From: an uncultured Oscillospiraceae bacterium
Lineage (GTDB): Bacteria > Bacillota > Clostridia > Oscillospirales > Oscillospiraceae
Assembly: GCA_947626785.1 (NCBI GenBank)
Contig: CANQTO010000020.1
Coordinates: forward strand, 1 to 40,044
DNA length: 40,044 nt
Direction of reading: 5' to 3'
A program made the position numbers and the translations under genes. This document shows positions 32,245-39,873 of this stretch, piece after piece. The notes beneath the pieces were generated by a model that saw nothing but the letters and a program-made list of their open reading frames with translations, was not told where the DNA came from and did not search any database. Each line of letters starts with the position of its first letter. The first letter of the stretch is position 1.

Positions 32245-33084
32245 ATGGGAAAAGAACTGCACATCGAATGTAAAAAGATGATAAAAAGCCGCACTCTGGC
32301 TTTTTCGGTTCTGTTTGGCGTTTTGATTGCCATGATAAATGTTGTAGAAAATTACACGCTCAAACAATGGTTTTTGAGCGTCCCTGTCAAGATGCCCGGA
32401 TATGCTACATTGAGCATTTTTACAAATTGGATCGACGGCGGCCAGAGTACAGCCGGGGAGATGATTTTCTTTACCGTTTTCCCGCTTCTGGCCTCCTTAC
32501 CCTTTTCCTGGTCGCTGCTTAGTGAAAAAACAACAGGATATGTCAATCACGTCTTAACAAGAACTACCAGGGTGCATTATCTTTCGGCTAAGTTTATCGC
32601 CGTCTTTCTCTCTGGCGGGATCGTTATCTCCGTAGCCATGTGCCTTAATTTTATTGCAAACGCCTGGGTGTTGCCTATCATACCGACAACACCGCAGCTT
32701 TCAATATCTGGCGACGGCTATTTTCTGTCGGCACTTCTTATGACTAACCCTGCCGCCTATGTGGTTATCCGCATATTCACCGGATTTATGTGGGGAGGCA
32801 TACTTGCCTGTCTTTCTTTGGTTATCAGCCTCTTTTTGCATAACACAGTCCTGACAGTGCTTTCCTCTTTCATTCTGATGTTTGGCAGTTCCATTCTGAA
32901 TGAAACGCTGATACCCTCGACCTCCGGGCAGACAGGACGCCTGGAGACAAGCCCTTTGCAACTTCTCCACGGCATTACATTCAATTACAATCCCGCTTGG
33001 TACGTCTGGGCAGTCATGCTTGGACTACTGGCAGCAGAACTGGTCGTATTCTTTGCGCGAGGGACAAAAGATGAAATGGTATAG
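32245..33084 (+). CDS. ABC-2-type permease
   Basis: The 279-residue integral membrane protein has about six segments: one near residues 14-32 (TLAFSVLFGVLIAMINVVEN), then a periplasmic-side loop, MIFFTVFPLLASLPFSWSLL, FIAVFLSGGIVISVAMCLNF and others. The N-terminal MGKELHIECKKMIKSRTL amphipathic start is typical of ABC-2 transporters. The gene begins 16 bases after the lipoprotein gene, with a weak site (AAGGGG). It likely pairs with the next permease and with the ATPase at 34067. Confidence 0.82.
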   Translation: MGKELHIECKKMIKSRTLAFSVLFGVLIAMINVVENYTLKQWFLSVPVKMPGYATLSIFTNWIDGGQSTAGEMIFFTVFPLLASLPFSWSLLSEKTTGYVNHVLTRTTRVHYLSAKFIAVFLSGGIVISVAMCLNFIANAWVLPIIPTTPQLSISGDGYFLSALLMTNPAAYVVIRIFTGFMWGGILACLSLVISLFLHNTVLTVLSSFILMFGSSILNETLIPSTSGQTGRLETSPLQLLHGITFNYNPAWYVWAVMLGLLAAELVVFFARGTKDEMV

Positions 33085-33916
33085 GCTGCTCAAATACGAC
33101 ATTCAAAACGGTATTCTTCACAACTGGACGTTTTGCCTTGCTCCGTTTGGAGCGCTCTTTTTGTGCCGTCAATGCCATCAGATACTTTCCATTTACGGCT
33201 TGGAGGGAACTTGGGCCACTTATCTCATGTATTGTTTTAAGGGCCTGGAAACAATCTCCCGGCAAACGCTGTCAGGCAGCCTTCATGTGCCGATCCTCTG
33301 GATGATGATATTAATTCTGCCTCTGTTTATCTGCCTGAACTATCCTTATCAGGATATGAAAACGGTCGGGCAACAAATCCTGATACGGAGCGGGAGCCGG
33401 GTCCGTTGGTGGAGCGCCAAATGTGTGTGGAACATCAGCTGCACAGTCATTTACTTTCTCATACTTTACTTGACGGTCACACTGTATTGCTTTTACTGCA
33501 AAATTCCAATCACGATGCGTGTTTCTGCCCAGCCAGTCCTGGCCCTTTTCTCACAGGCCGAGATAACGGACCGTGTGCAGACACTTACCGCTGGGCAGAT
33601 CGCTTTTGCTGTGAACCTTTTGCCGCTTCTTGTAGTTGCGGCTTTGGATATGTTGGAAATGCTTTTAAGCCTGTTTTTCCGGCCGGCTTATAGTTTCTTG
33701 CTATGTGTTGCTGTTGTGGCAGGATCGGCTTTTGCCACTACGCCCGTACTGATTGGGAACTATGCTAACCTTACTCGTTGCGGTTTGTTCATAAATAACG
33801 GCTTGAACGGCAAAATAGGGCTTGTCCTTTGTCTGGGCGTTCTTATTGGCTCTGTCGCAATCGGAATACTATTTTTCCACAGGCAGAATGTTTTGCCGGA
33901 CTATAAGGAGATTTAG
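33071..33916 (+). CDS. second ABC-2-type permease
   Basis: The 281-residue membrane protein has about six segments (WMMILILPLFICLNYPYQDM, CTVIYFLILYLTVTLYCFYC, FLLCVAVVAGSAFATTPVLI). The start is ATG at 33071, inside the end of the previous gene (overlap 14 bases), with GAGGGACAAAAG upstream. The two permeases probably form a heterodimer. The export substrate is unknown; such pairs serve in bacteriocin immunity, lipid or peptide export. Confidence 0.82.
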   Translation: MKWYRLLKYDIQNGILHNWTFCLAPFGALFLCRQCHQILSIYGLEGTWATYLMYCFKGLETISRQTLSGSLHVPILWMMILILPLFICLNYPYQDMKTVGQQILIRSGSRVRWWSAKCVWNISCTVIYFLILYLTVTLYCFYCKIPITMRVSAQPVLALFSQAEITDRVQTLTAGQIAFAVNLLPLLVVAALDMLEMLLSLFFRPAYSFLLCVAVVAGSAFATTPVLIGNYANLTRCGLFINNGLNGKIGLVLCLGVLIGSVAIGILFFHRQNVLPDYKEI

Positions 33917-33934
33917 TGTGATAAATCACACTAA
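33913..33934. repeat. 22-bp palindrome at the permease stop
   Basis: TTAGTGTGA-TAAA-TCACACTAA is a perfect 9-bp inverted repeat that includes the TAG stop of the permease gene. It may be an operator or an RNA hairpin between the permease and ATPase genes. Confidence 0.7.
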
Positions 33935-33988
33935 TATGATAAAAACGGCGTGCCGCTCGCCGCAAAAGCGGCAACCGCAGCACATGCC

Positions 33989-34022
33989 GAAAATCCCCAT
34001 TCAGCCGCAGTTGGGGTTTTTC
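33989..34022 (+). terminator. weak terminator-like hairpin before the ATPase gene
   Basis: AAATCCCCA pairs with TGGGGTTTT (one mismatch) around an 11-base loop, and TTTTTCATTT follows. It sits in the 150-base gap between permease and ATPase and may reduce read-through. Confidence 0.5.
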
Positions 34023-34066
34023 ATTTCTGCTTGTGCTACTGGGGTTGCGGCAGAACGGGGATTAAC

Positions 34067-34720
34067 ATGGAGATTATTTTAGACAACATAACAAAAACGC
34101 TGCATGGCACAACTGTTATAGACGGGATCAGCGCCCGTTTCAACAGCGGTCATGTGTATGGGCTGCAAGGGTATAACGGCTCCGGAAAGACTATGCTCAT
34201 GCGTTTGATAGCGGGTCTGCTGCTCCCTACCAGTGGTTCAGTACAGATTGACGGCAAAACACTTGGGAAGGATATGGACTTTCCGCCATCCATTGGTGTG
34301 CTGCTGGAAAACCCTGCTTTTCTGCCCAGCTATACAGGCGTCGAAAATTTGCAGTTGATCGCATCTCTGCGCGGTGTTGCAGATGACGCGCAAATCAAAA
34401 CCGCAATTAGTCGCGTGGGGCTTGACCCGGAGGATAAACGGAAATACAAAAAATACTCCCTGGGCATGAAACAGCGGCTCGGTATTGCCTGTGCTGTGTT
34501 TGAAAAGCCGGACATCATTATTTTAGACGAGCCCACCAATGCGCTGGACACAGATGGCGTGGAGTTAGTAGCAGAGATCATTTCTCAAGAGCGGGCGAGA
34601 GGGGCGCTTATTGTTCTGGCATCTCACGAAAAGGAGTATCTTTACAGCCTTACAGACGAGATATACACCATTGAAAATGGCCGCATCAAAGGAAGTATGA
34701 GAGGGTACGCGACAGCATGA
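34067..34720 (+). CDS. ABC transporter ATPase
   Basis: The 217-residue ATP-binding protein has Walker A GYNGSGKT, a Q-loop region around VLLENPAFLPSYTG, signature YSLGMKQRLGIA, Walker B DIIILDEPTNALD and the H-loop LASH. The signature Leu-Gly-Met-Lys-Gln form is usual for drug and bacteriocin-type exporters. The start is ATG at 34067; GAACGGGG is upstream. It should energise the two ABC-2 permeases. Its stop overlaps the next start (ATGA). Confidence 0.93.
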   Translation: MEIILDNITKTLHGTTVIDGISARFNSGHVYGLQGYNGSGKTMLMRLIAGLLLPTSGSVQIDGKTLGKDMDFPPSIGVLLENPAFLPSYTGVENLQLIASLRGVADDAQIKTAISRVGLDPEDKRKYKKYSLGMKQRLGIACAVFEKPDIIILDEPTNALDTDGVELVAEIISQERARGALIVLASHEKEYLYSLTDEIYTIENGRIKGSMRGYATA

Positions 34721-35397
34721 AAAAGAGTATCAGGTTGTTTTTGATATTTCTGTTTGCGGTCATCTTACTTGGAATAACGGTGTGGCGTAATCATCAAATC
34801 GTGGCCGCTTTGGACGCTGAATATGGCATTGAAACACACGATCACACTATGGGTGAAGTTGTTCAGTTTGGCGAGAACCACCAGGATTATAACGATGAAC
34901 CAAAAGACGGGTATTCCATATGTGTGGACTGCGCAGAAATTCTGTCATACGGTGAGCTGCTTACACGTTTTGATTTGGATGCACAAGATCTCCGTGAGCG
35001 GCTGGGCATCTTATCAGAGACTGTGCCGGAAAAAGTGTGCCTGATTTCAGCGTCGATGTTCAACGAAAACAGCACTTCCAATACAGGACCCGGCCTTTCC
35101 TATTTTTCCTGTTCCGGCGTGAACTACGAGATGTATTTTAATGGGGCGTTGACGATCATGGTCAACGACAGCCTTCGTGAGATATATCAGGATAATTTAC
35201 TGGCAAACTCTACGGCCCCTCTGGAGTTCACTCTAAAAAGCGGCGCGAGAGAAGATGTTTACCTCGTTTATGATTATCATAGGAGTTTTTTTAATGATCG
35301 TCATTGGGAACACTTAGAGGCGGACACTCTAACTTTAGATTTCACATGGTATCCCGTAAAAGAGCGAGTTTTCATATCCTTCTCCCAAGGCGAATGA
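34717..35397 (+). CDS. membrane-anchored or secreted protein of unknown function
   Basis: The 226-residue protein has an N-terminal hydrophobic segment (about residues 5-22, IRLFLIFLFAVILLGITVW) acting as anchor or signal, then an acidic domain with two early Cys in CVDCAE and EVVQFGENHQDYNDEPKDG. I do not recognise the family; similar small anchored proteins accompany ABC-2 exporters in clostridia. The ATGA overlap with the ATPase gene shows it belongs to the same operon. Confidence 0.75.
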   Translation: MKKSIRLFLIFLFAVILLGITVWRNHQIVAALDAEYGIETHDHTMGEVVQFGENHQDYNDEPKDGYSICVDCAEILSYGELLTRFDLDAQDLRERLGILSETVPEKVCLISASMFNENSTSNTGPGLSYFSCSGVNYEMYFNGALTIMVNDSLREIYQDNLLANSTAPLEFTLKSGAREDVYLVYDYHRSFFNDRHWEHLEADTLTLDFTWYPVKERVFISFSQGE

Positions 35398-35488
35398 GTT
35401 AGTTTTCGGCGTTTCTTTTATATTTTCAATCCGTATAGCAAGCCAGGCGCATGACGCAGCGCACTATATGAAGCAAGGAAGAATAGAA

Positions 35489-35671
35489 ATGGAACAACAG
35501 AAACGATCCTTATGGGTCCGGTGCCCAATATGCGGAGGCAAGACCCGGATTAAGGTGTGCGAGGATACAGTCCTTGTAAAATTTCCCCTTTTTTGTCCAA
35601 AATGTAGAGAAGAAACAAGAATTACGGTAGTAAATCTTCAAATGGTCTTATGCAACGAGCCGGACGCATAA
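35489..35671 (+). CDS. Cys-rich KTR zinc-ribbon protein
   Basis: The 60-residue protein has two C-x2-C pairs (RCPICGGKTRIKV and FCPKCREETRITV) around LVKFPLF and ends in EPDA, which is the pattern of the cysteine-rich KTR family seen in Tn916-like and other elements. It should bind one zinc; the role is unknown. I start at ATG 35489 (AAGGAAG upstream); the ATG at 35468 would add seven residues. Confidence 0.87.
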   Translation: MEQQKRSLWVRCPICGGKTRIKVCEDTVLVKFPLFCPKCREETRITVVNLQMVLCNEPDA

Positions 35672-35676
35672 AGCGC

Positions 35677-35718
35677 AGAGCCTGCATCCTCTTTCAAATG
35701 AGGGCGCAGGCTCTTTTT
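35677..35718 (+). terminator. intrinsic terminator
   Basis: AGAGCCTGC / GCAGGCTCT with an inner CCTC/GAGG pair, followed by TTTTTAT. It ends the KTR transcript and, on the other strand, lies just after the XRE gene. Confidence 0.88.
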
Positions 35719-35727
35719 ATATAGGCT

Positions 35728-36078
35728 TTATTTTATGGTGGCTTTTTGATCGTCCCGTATTGCAGAAAGAACGGCTTCCAAAACTGGCAGCAGCGTGGCG
35801 GCCTCCTGCTCCGTGCAGTCTGAAGTCAGAAACCGCAGCTTGCGGACGGATGGGCTATCTGCCCGCACGTTTGGCTCAAATATGGCTCTGGCATCTAATT
35901 TGAGCTTTCGGACCAGCGGAAACAAGGTGCTGAATTTGGGATTGTCTCTGTAATTCTCAATATTCATCACAGTCCTTACATCTACACCCGTCATTTCTGC
36001 TACTTGGTCCTGTGTAAGCCCCTGCTCCAACCGGGCGGCCTTTACTGCGTCGCCTAAGATTTTCTCTATGTCCGGCAT
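35728..36078 (-). CDS. XRE-family regulator
   Basis: The 116-residue protein has an N-terminal helix-turn-helix (AARLEQGLTQDQVAEMTGVD, VRTVMNIENYRDNPKFSTLF) and a C-terminal half of unknown fold (SVRKLRFLTSDCTEQEAATL). It probably controls the surrounding element genes. A GGGGGTG site precedes the ATG. Upstream, TTCACC-type repeats (36127-36171) may be its operator. Confidence 0.87.
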   Translation of the reverse strand: MPDIEKILGDAVKAARLEQGLTQDQVAEMTGVDVRTVMNIENYRDNPKFSTLFPLVRKLKLDARAIFEPNVRADSPSVRKLRFLTSDCTEQEAATLLPVLEAVLSAIRDDQKATIK

Positions 36079-36207
36079 TATACTTCACCCCCGGACTATT
36101 TTACAATACAGTTTCTGTTGTTAAAATTCACCGCATTTCACCCTTTACCTGTAATTTACTTCACTTTTTATATGAAAAGAGGTGTGTCTCGTATTGTTTT
36201 GCCCGTT

Positions 36208-36300
36208 CTATGCTGAGAGCGTGAATTTCAATGCAGCATAGAGGGCTACTGCACCCAGAAACATGAACTGCATTACACCTGGGCCAACAAAGGGTATCAC
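36208..36300 (-). CDS. hidden 30-residue membrane peptide
   Basis: The minus-strand frame from GTG at 36300 encodes a 30-residue peptide that starts MIPFVGPGVMQFMFLG (Val codon read as Met), goes on as AVALYAALKF and ends TLSA: one membrane helix with a single Lys near the end. A perfect AGGAGG (36315-36310) lies nine bases before the start. An inverted repeat (TCTATGCTG/CAGCATAGA, 36206-36241 region) covers its 3' end. Size and helix resemble type I toxin or small regulatory membrane peptides, but no family is recognised. Confidence 0.5.
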   Translation of the reverse strand: MIPFVGPGVMQFMFLGAVALYAALKFTLSA

Positions 36301-36318
36301 AGCAGAGCACCTCCTGAT

Positions 36319-36349
36319 CATTTCAATTTCCTTTCAAAAAATTGAAATG
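36319..36349. promoter_or_regulatory. 11-bp palindrome between divergent ribosome sites
   Basis: CATTTCAATTT and AAATTGAAATG flank nine bases. It lies between AGGAGG of the plus-strand sigma-like gene (36353-36358) and AGGAGG of the minus-strand peptide (36310-36315). It could be an operator for an XRE protein or an RNA hairpin in either leader. Confidence 0.6.
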
Positions 36350-36363
36350 TTTAGGAGGTCATT

Positions 36364-36858
36364 ATGTTTGACTCGCAAAGTGATTATGCGCTGAACAAAC
36401 GCGACCCGGAGGCTATTGTGTGCAAAAGCGTTACGGGCGTACATATCCGGCTGACCCGTGAGGACTTTTCCAGCGAGGAAGAATTTCTGTTCTGGAAGGA
36501 ATGGTCCAATGAGGACTATCATTCCGAGGAAAAGAGCGATCACATTCAGCTTAATCATACTCTGCCCTTGTGCGAAGCGTCCAAGGTGGTTGCTATACTT
36601 GATGGACCGGATGCCATTATTGAGCAAAAGTTTGAAGAATTAGAGCAAGCACAACATCTTGCCGCTGTCGTAGCGGATATGAGGGGACAACTCACTGATA
36701 AACAATTTCGCCGGCTCTGGATGCACTATGCAGAGGGGCTGAGTATCGAAACTATCGCCCGGTTGGAGGGTAAGGTCCATTCCAGTATCTCCGAAAGTAT
36801 CAATACCGCCAAAAAAATTTTAGTTTCTCTCCTGAAAAACCCGACGCAGAGACCCTAA
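36364..36858 (+). CDS. sigma-70-like region-4 protein of the element
   Basis: The 164-residue protein has an unusual N-terminal half (YALNKRDPEAIVCKSVTGVH, EDFSSEEEFLFWKEWSNEDY) and a sigma region-4-like C-terminus (LTDKQFRRLWMHYAEGLSIE, TIARLEGKVHSSISESINTA, KKILVSLLKN). Such small sigma-like proteins commonly precede the recombinase module in clostridial conjugative elements and are thought to regulate it. TTAGGAGGTCATT precedes the ATG. Confidence 0.82.
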   Translation: MFDSQSDYALNKRDPEAIVCKSVTGVHIRLTREDFSSEEEFLFWKEWSNEDYHSEEKSDHIQLNHTLPLCEASKVVAILDGPDAIIEQKFEELEQAQHLAAVVADMRGQLTDKQFRRLWMHYAEGLSIETIARLEGKVHSSISESINTAKKILVSLLKNPTQRP

Positions 36859-36872
36859 AAACGGCGGTTAGT

Positions 36873-37303
36873 GAGAGAGCAATTTCTCTCCTTTGTACTT
36901 TCAAAACTGAATAGGTGATATTGCAGGCACATAACCCGCATACGAGCGAATAAGGAGCGCCGCCGAGACGATGGTCTGACAGGGGGAGGTGGCATGAGAC
37001 AGACGATCCAGCGATCTACGCATCCTTAAACCCGGCATGGAACACCGGGCCGCCATAACTGTGCGGGGGCTAAAGATACTTGCTCACGCCCGCCCACAGA
37101 CTTGAGGCGGAACCCTGCGGCGCACGTTGGACGCGGCCTAAGTCCACAAAACGACGTTTGCGGAGTTATGACAGCCTTTTCCAGAGGCGGCCTGCAATAT
37201 CCCCTCCTGCCGGGGGGCGGAGCAAATACGGCAGGGAATACTGACAATATGAAAGCCGTGCCGTTGGGCCATAACAGGTTTCCAATCGGCACGGCTGTTT
37301 TTC
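36873..37303 (+). ncRNA. candidate long structured RNA of the recombinase module
   Basis: About 430 bases with no credible gene and many pairings: GAGAGA/TCTCTC (36873-36890), CCCGG/CCGGG (37031-37049), then CCGCC (37050) pairing with GGCGG (37110) around TGTGCGGGGGC / GCCCGCCCACA (37060-37098), TTGGAC/GTCCA (37127-37146), and a terminator hairpin at its end. The 5' part, TGTACTTTCAAAACTGAATAG, resembles the conserved spacer sequence of rRNA operons. Similar sequence precedes recombinase genes in related elements as far as I recall. Boundaries and function are inferred. Confidence 0.5.
37254..37303 (+). terminator. intrinsic terminator of the structured RNA
   Basis: AGCCGTGCCG pairs with CGGCACGGCT, with an inner TTGG/CCAA pair and one bulged T, then GTTTTT. 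It lies 20 bases before the tnpW start. Confidence 0.88.
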
Positions 37304-37322
37304 TTCTGCTGAGGTGATTTGA

Positions 37323-37514
37323 TTGAACCAAATGACTTTACCTAAGAAAAAGACAAAAAAGAGCAACGCCAGCGATAGTACGCTTGACGCTGCTTCTACA
37401 TATTCCGTGGAAGGCCGGACGTTTATCGTCCAACCGGTTTTCCAGACGGAGGGCGACTGTACCCTCGCTGCTCTGCTCCTGAACCTTATGAGAGCAGACA
37501 CCTTCTCTAAGTAG
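37323..37514 (+). CDS. tnpW: transposon-encoded protein TnpW
   Basis: The 63-residue protein has a Lys-rich start and the TnpW core YSVEGRTFIVQPVFQTEGD followed by LAALLLNLMRAD. These small proteins lie just upstream of the TnpX-like serine recombinase in Tn4451-type elements. I start at TTG 37323 because GAGGTG lies eight bases before it; the ATG at 37332 would be too far from that site. Confidence 0.85.
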   Translation: MNQMTLPKKKTKKSNASDSTLDAASTYSVEGRTFIVQPVFQTEGDCTLAALLLNLMRADTFSK

Positions 37515-37599
37515 ACTTCCGTATCCATGACAAATCCAGCCGGATGTGGTATAACGTGAAAGTAAATACTGCTTCTTTGGCTGTCAGGAAGGAGGAATT

Positions 37600-38031
37600 A
37601 TGAAACAGTCAAAAGGCAAAATTTCACGCGATACTACGGCGTTTCTGTATGAACGTCTATCCCGCGATGACAATTTGGACGGCGACAGCTACAGTATCCA
37701 AAATCAGAAGAAACTTCTTGTCAAGGTCGCAAAAGAGAAGGGCTTTACCAATCTGGTCCACTTCTATGATGACGGCATATCCGGCGTCACAATGGAACGC
37801 CCTGGCTTTATTTCCATGATACAGGAGATTGAAAAAGGAAAAGCGTCGGCGGTGTTTGTGAAAGACCTCTCCCGGCTGGGCCGGAACTACATCGAAGTTG
37901 GCCGGCTGACAGAAGAATTTTTCCCGGACCACGACATACGGCTGGTGGCTGTTTCGGATAACATTGACACGGATGAAGGAGAAAACGAGCTTGCCCCGAT
38001 CCGCAACCTGTTCAATGACAACACCGCATAA
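37600..38031 (+). pseudogene. truncated TnpX-like large serine recombinase
   Basis: The frame encodes 143 residues covering the resolvase catalytic domain only: FLYERLSRDDNLDGDSYSIQ (nucleophile Ser 21), FYDDGISGVTMERPGF, VFVKDLSRLGRNYIEVGRL, and EGENELAPIRNLFND. Intact relatives continue after IRNLFN with a long DNA-binding region (recombinase and zinc-ribbon domains, total about 500-700 residues). Here the frame enters unrelated sequence at about 38020 and stops. AAGGAGGAATT precedes the ATG. It should not be able to integrate or excise the element. Confidence 0.85.
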
Positions 38032-38397
38032 AGCATGACAACAACATCAGCGGTGTGACGGTAATCAGAAATCCAAAATATAAGACCAAACGCCCATTTC
38101 CGGCGGCTGGAAAGTGTCAGCCGTATCGGAGACGGGCGTTTGATTTTGACAGGCTTATACGGGAGCATTTGATCCAAAAAGCGCACCAAAAAACACTACG
38201 CTCACCACCTATATCCAGCAGCGCCCAGGTGCCTATTGCCAGACCGACGCAGACCCGGAAACGGGCTGCATGGAGTTTGACATTGAGAAAGGCCGCTTCT
38301 CTTTCCGTCTGACCGCCCCATACAGTGAGAAACGCCGGAGAGCCGCCAGCGAAGCGGCGAAAGCTGCCGCGAGCAATCTCAAGCGAAGTGTGGTATA
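38032..38397 (+). pseudogene. degenerate coding remnant
   Basis: Pieces in different frames look protein-like: RLESVSRIGDGRLILTGLYG, then after a frame change DPKSAPKNTTLTTYIQQRPG, AYCQTDADPETGCMEFDIEK and GRFSFRLTAPYSEKRRRAAS, ending KRSVV and TAA near 38397. It seems to be the C-terminal end of another element protein joined to the truncated recombinase by deletion. Family not recognised. Confidence 0.45.
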
Positions 38398-38403
38398 ATC
38401 TTA

Positions 38404-38432
38404 TTGAAAAAATTTTGGATTTGATGTAGTAT
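38404..38432 (+). promoter_or_regulatory. promoter for the second sigma/anti-sigma pair
   Basis: TTGAAA (38404-38409) and TAGTAT (38427-38432) with a 17-base spacer, 51 bases before the sigma start. Confidence 0.45.
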
Positions 38433-38482
38433 TCGCCGTAAAAACCGTAGTATATAGGTGAAGCCGGAAAGGAGGCGGTGAG

Positions 38483-39043
38483 ATGATAGACGATGAAAAA
38501 ATCATAGAGATGTTCTTTGAACGGTCAGAGCAAGGCATACGGGAGCTGGATATGAAATACGGAGCAATCTGCCACAACCTTGCGTATAACATTGTGAACA
38601 ACAGACAGGACGCGGAGGAATGTGTCAACGACGCTTACTTAGGCGCATGGAACGCCATTCCCCCGGCAAGACCCAACCCGCTACTCAGTTACATTGTGAA
38701 AATCGTTCGGAACATTTCACTCAAAATCTATTGGAGAAAGGAAACAGCCAAACGAAGTGGACACTACAAAATTGCCTTAGAGGAAGTCGAAAGCTATATC
38801 GCAGACCAGAAAACCGTGGAAGATGAAATCGAAACCAGAGAGTTAGCCCGCATCATTGAGGAATTTTTGGACACGCTGACCCTCGAAAACCGCGTCATTT
38901 TCATGCGCCGCTATTGGTTTGCTGATAGCTACAAGGACATAGCCGGGTTTATGGGGCTTTCGGAGAAAAACATCTCCGTCCGGCTGACCCGTATACGAGA
39001 GAAAATGAAACAATACTTGATAGAAAGAGAGGTTTTCGTATGA
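38483..39043 (+). CDS. sigma-70-family (ECF-like) sigma factor, mobile-element copy
   Basis: The 186-residue protein has region 2 (ICHNLAYNIVNNRQDAEECV, NDAYLGAWNAIPPARPNPLL) and region 4 (LTLENRVIFMRRYWFADSYK, DIAGFMGLSEKNISVRLTRI). It shares the NDxxLGAWNAIPPARP block with the sigma at 16856, so the two are homologous, but its codon use is AT-richer. GGAAAGGAGGCGGTGAG precedes the ATG. It overlaps the next gene by ATGA and forms a coupled pair with it. Confidence 0.88.
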   Translation: MIDDEKIIEMFFERSEQGIRELDMKYGAICHNLAYNIVNNRQDAEECVNDAYLGAWNAIPPARPNPLLSYIVKIVRNISLKIYWRKETAKRSGHYKIALEEVESYIADQKTVEDEIETRELARIIEEFLDTLTLENRVIFMRRYWFADSYKDIAGFMGLSEKNISVRLTRIREKMKQYLIEREVFV

Positions 39044-39663
39044 ACGCAAAAAAGTTTTCTGACGCAATGAGCGAACTTGATACAAAATATGTTGATGAAG
39101 CTCTTAACTACAAAAAGAAAGCAAAGAAACCCGGCTGGATTAAATGGGGGGCTATGGCAGCTTGTCTGATATTGGTTGTTGGAGTTGTCTTTTGGAATCC
39201 AGCAACTCACGATGGTAGGCGTGTAATTAGTGAATATCATACTAATTCGTCTGGCATGTATGCTACCCCGTCTCCCGGAGAGGTAAAATTTACAAGCGAG
39301 GTAAGGGAAGCCCGTAAGAAATATGAGGGGGAAAATGTAAGCTTTCTATTGGCTTTTTCTATATTCAAAAATAATGGGGAGCAAACTGTAGAACTATCAG
39401 ACGAGGAACGGATTGAGGAGTATCAACGGCTTATTTCACTGGGATATGAACTTTGCTCAGCAGAATGTTGGACTTATCAAGGGAAAGGAGAAAAACGATA
39501 CTACACTGTTGTTGTCGGCTATTTTACAGAAAGTCAGCTTTCCCTTTTTAGAAGCAATCCGGAATATGGATATATGTTTTACTTTGCGACGAATGGAGAT
39601 AATTCCGGCATTTCTGTTGATGAAACAGACATTATTACGAATTTTCCAACTAATCATTCATAA
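39040..39663 (+). CDS. membrane-anchored putative anti-sigma protein
   Basis: The 207-residue protein has a cytoplasmic start (NAKKFSDAMSELDTKYVDEA), one membrane segment (about 33-52, WIKWGAMAACLILVVGVVFW) and an acidic extracytoplasmic domain (KKYEGENVSFLLAFSIFKNN, EKRYYTVVVGYFTESQLSLF). The SELDTKYVDEAL-type opening is common in proteins paired with this sigma type. Coupling by ATGA supports a joint function. Anti-sigma activity is inferred from layout only. Confidence 0.75.
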   Translation: MNAKKFSDAMSELDTKYVDEALNYKKKAKKPGWIKWGAMAACLILVVGVVFWNPATHDGRRVISEYHTNSSGMYATPSPGEVKFTSEVREARKKYEGENVSFLLAFSIFKNNGEQTVELSDEERIEEYQRLISLGYELCSAECWTYQGKGEKRYYTVVVGYFTESQLSLFRSNPEYGYMFYFATNGDNSGISVDETDIITNFPTNHS

Positions 39664-39687
39664 GAAGATACAATAAATACCTACAAG

Positions 39688-39718
39688 GGGCAGCCGAGAT
39701 AATTGACTGTCCTTTTTT
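39688..39718 (+). terminator. probable intrinsic terminator
   Basis: GGGCAG pairs with CTGTCC (one G-T pair) around a 13-base loop, then TTTTTT. It lies about 25 bases after the anti-sigma-like stop. Confidence 0.6.
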
Positions 39719-39747
39719 ATGCCGACAGACAGAAGGAGCAACCAGCC

Positions 39748-39873
39748 ATGACGAAACCGAGAGAGAAAAGCCGCGAGGAATTGACCGCCGAGATTGAGGA
39801 AAGCAAGAAGAAAATCTGAGAGTATGAGAATAGAGAAAAGATGTTGGAGTCAATCATATCCCATAACAACTGA
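39748..39873 (+). pseudogene. DUF3847-like gene with an internal stop
   Basis: From ATG 39748 (AGAAGGAGCAACCAGCC upstream) the frame reads MTKPREKSREELTAEIEESK, then KKI, TGA at 39817, then EYENREKMLESIISHNN and a second TGA at 39871. Apart from the stop it follows the coiled-coil start of DUF3847 proteins (KKKI-x-EYENREK-L). The C-terminal part usual in the family is missing, so it is broken twice. Confidence 0.65.

Noticed and set aside
36873-37303. Group II intron or degraded rRNA
   Set aside because: No domain V hairpin, no GUGCG-type 5' end with matching 3' end and no reverse transcriptase; the rRNA-spacer-like stretch is too short to imply rRNA.
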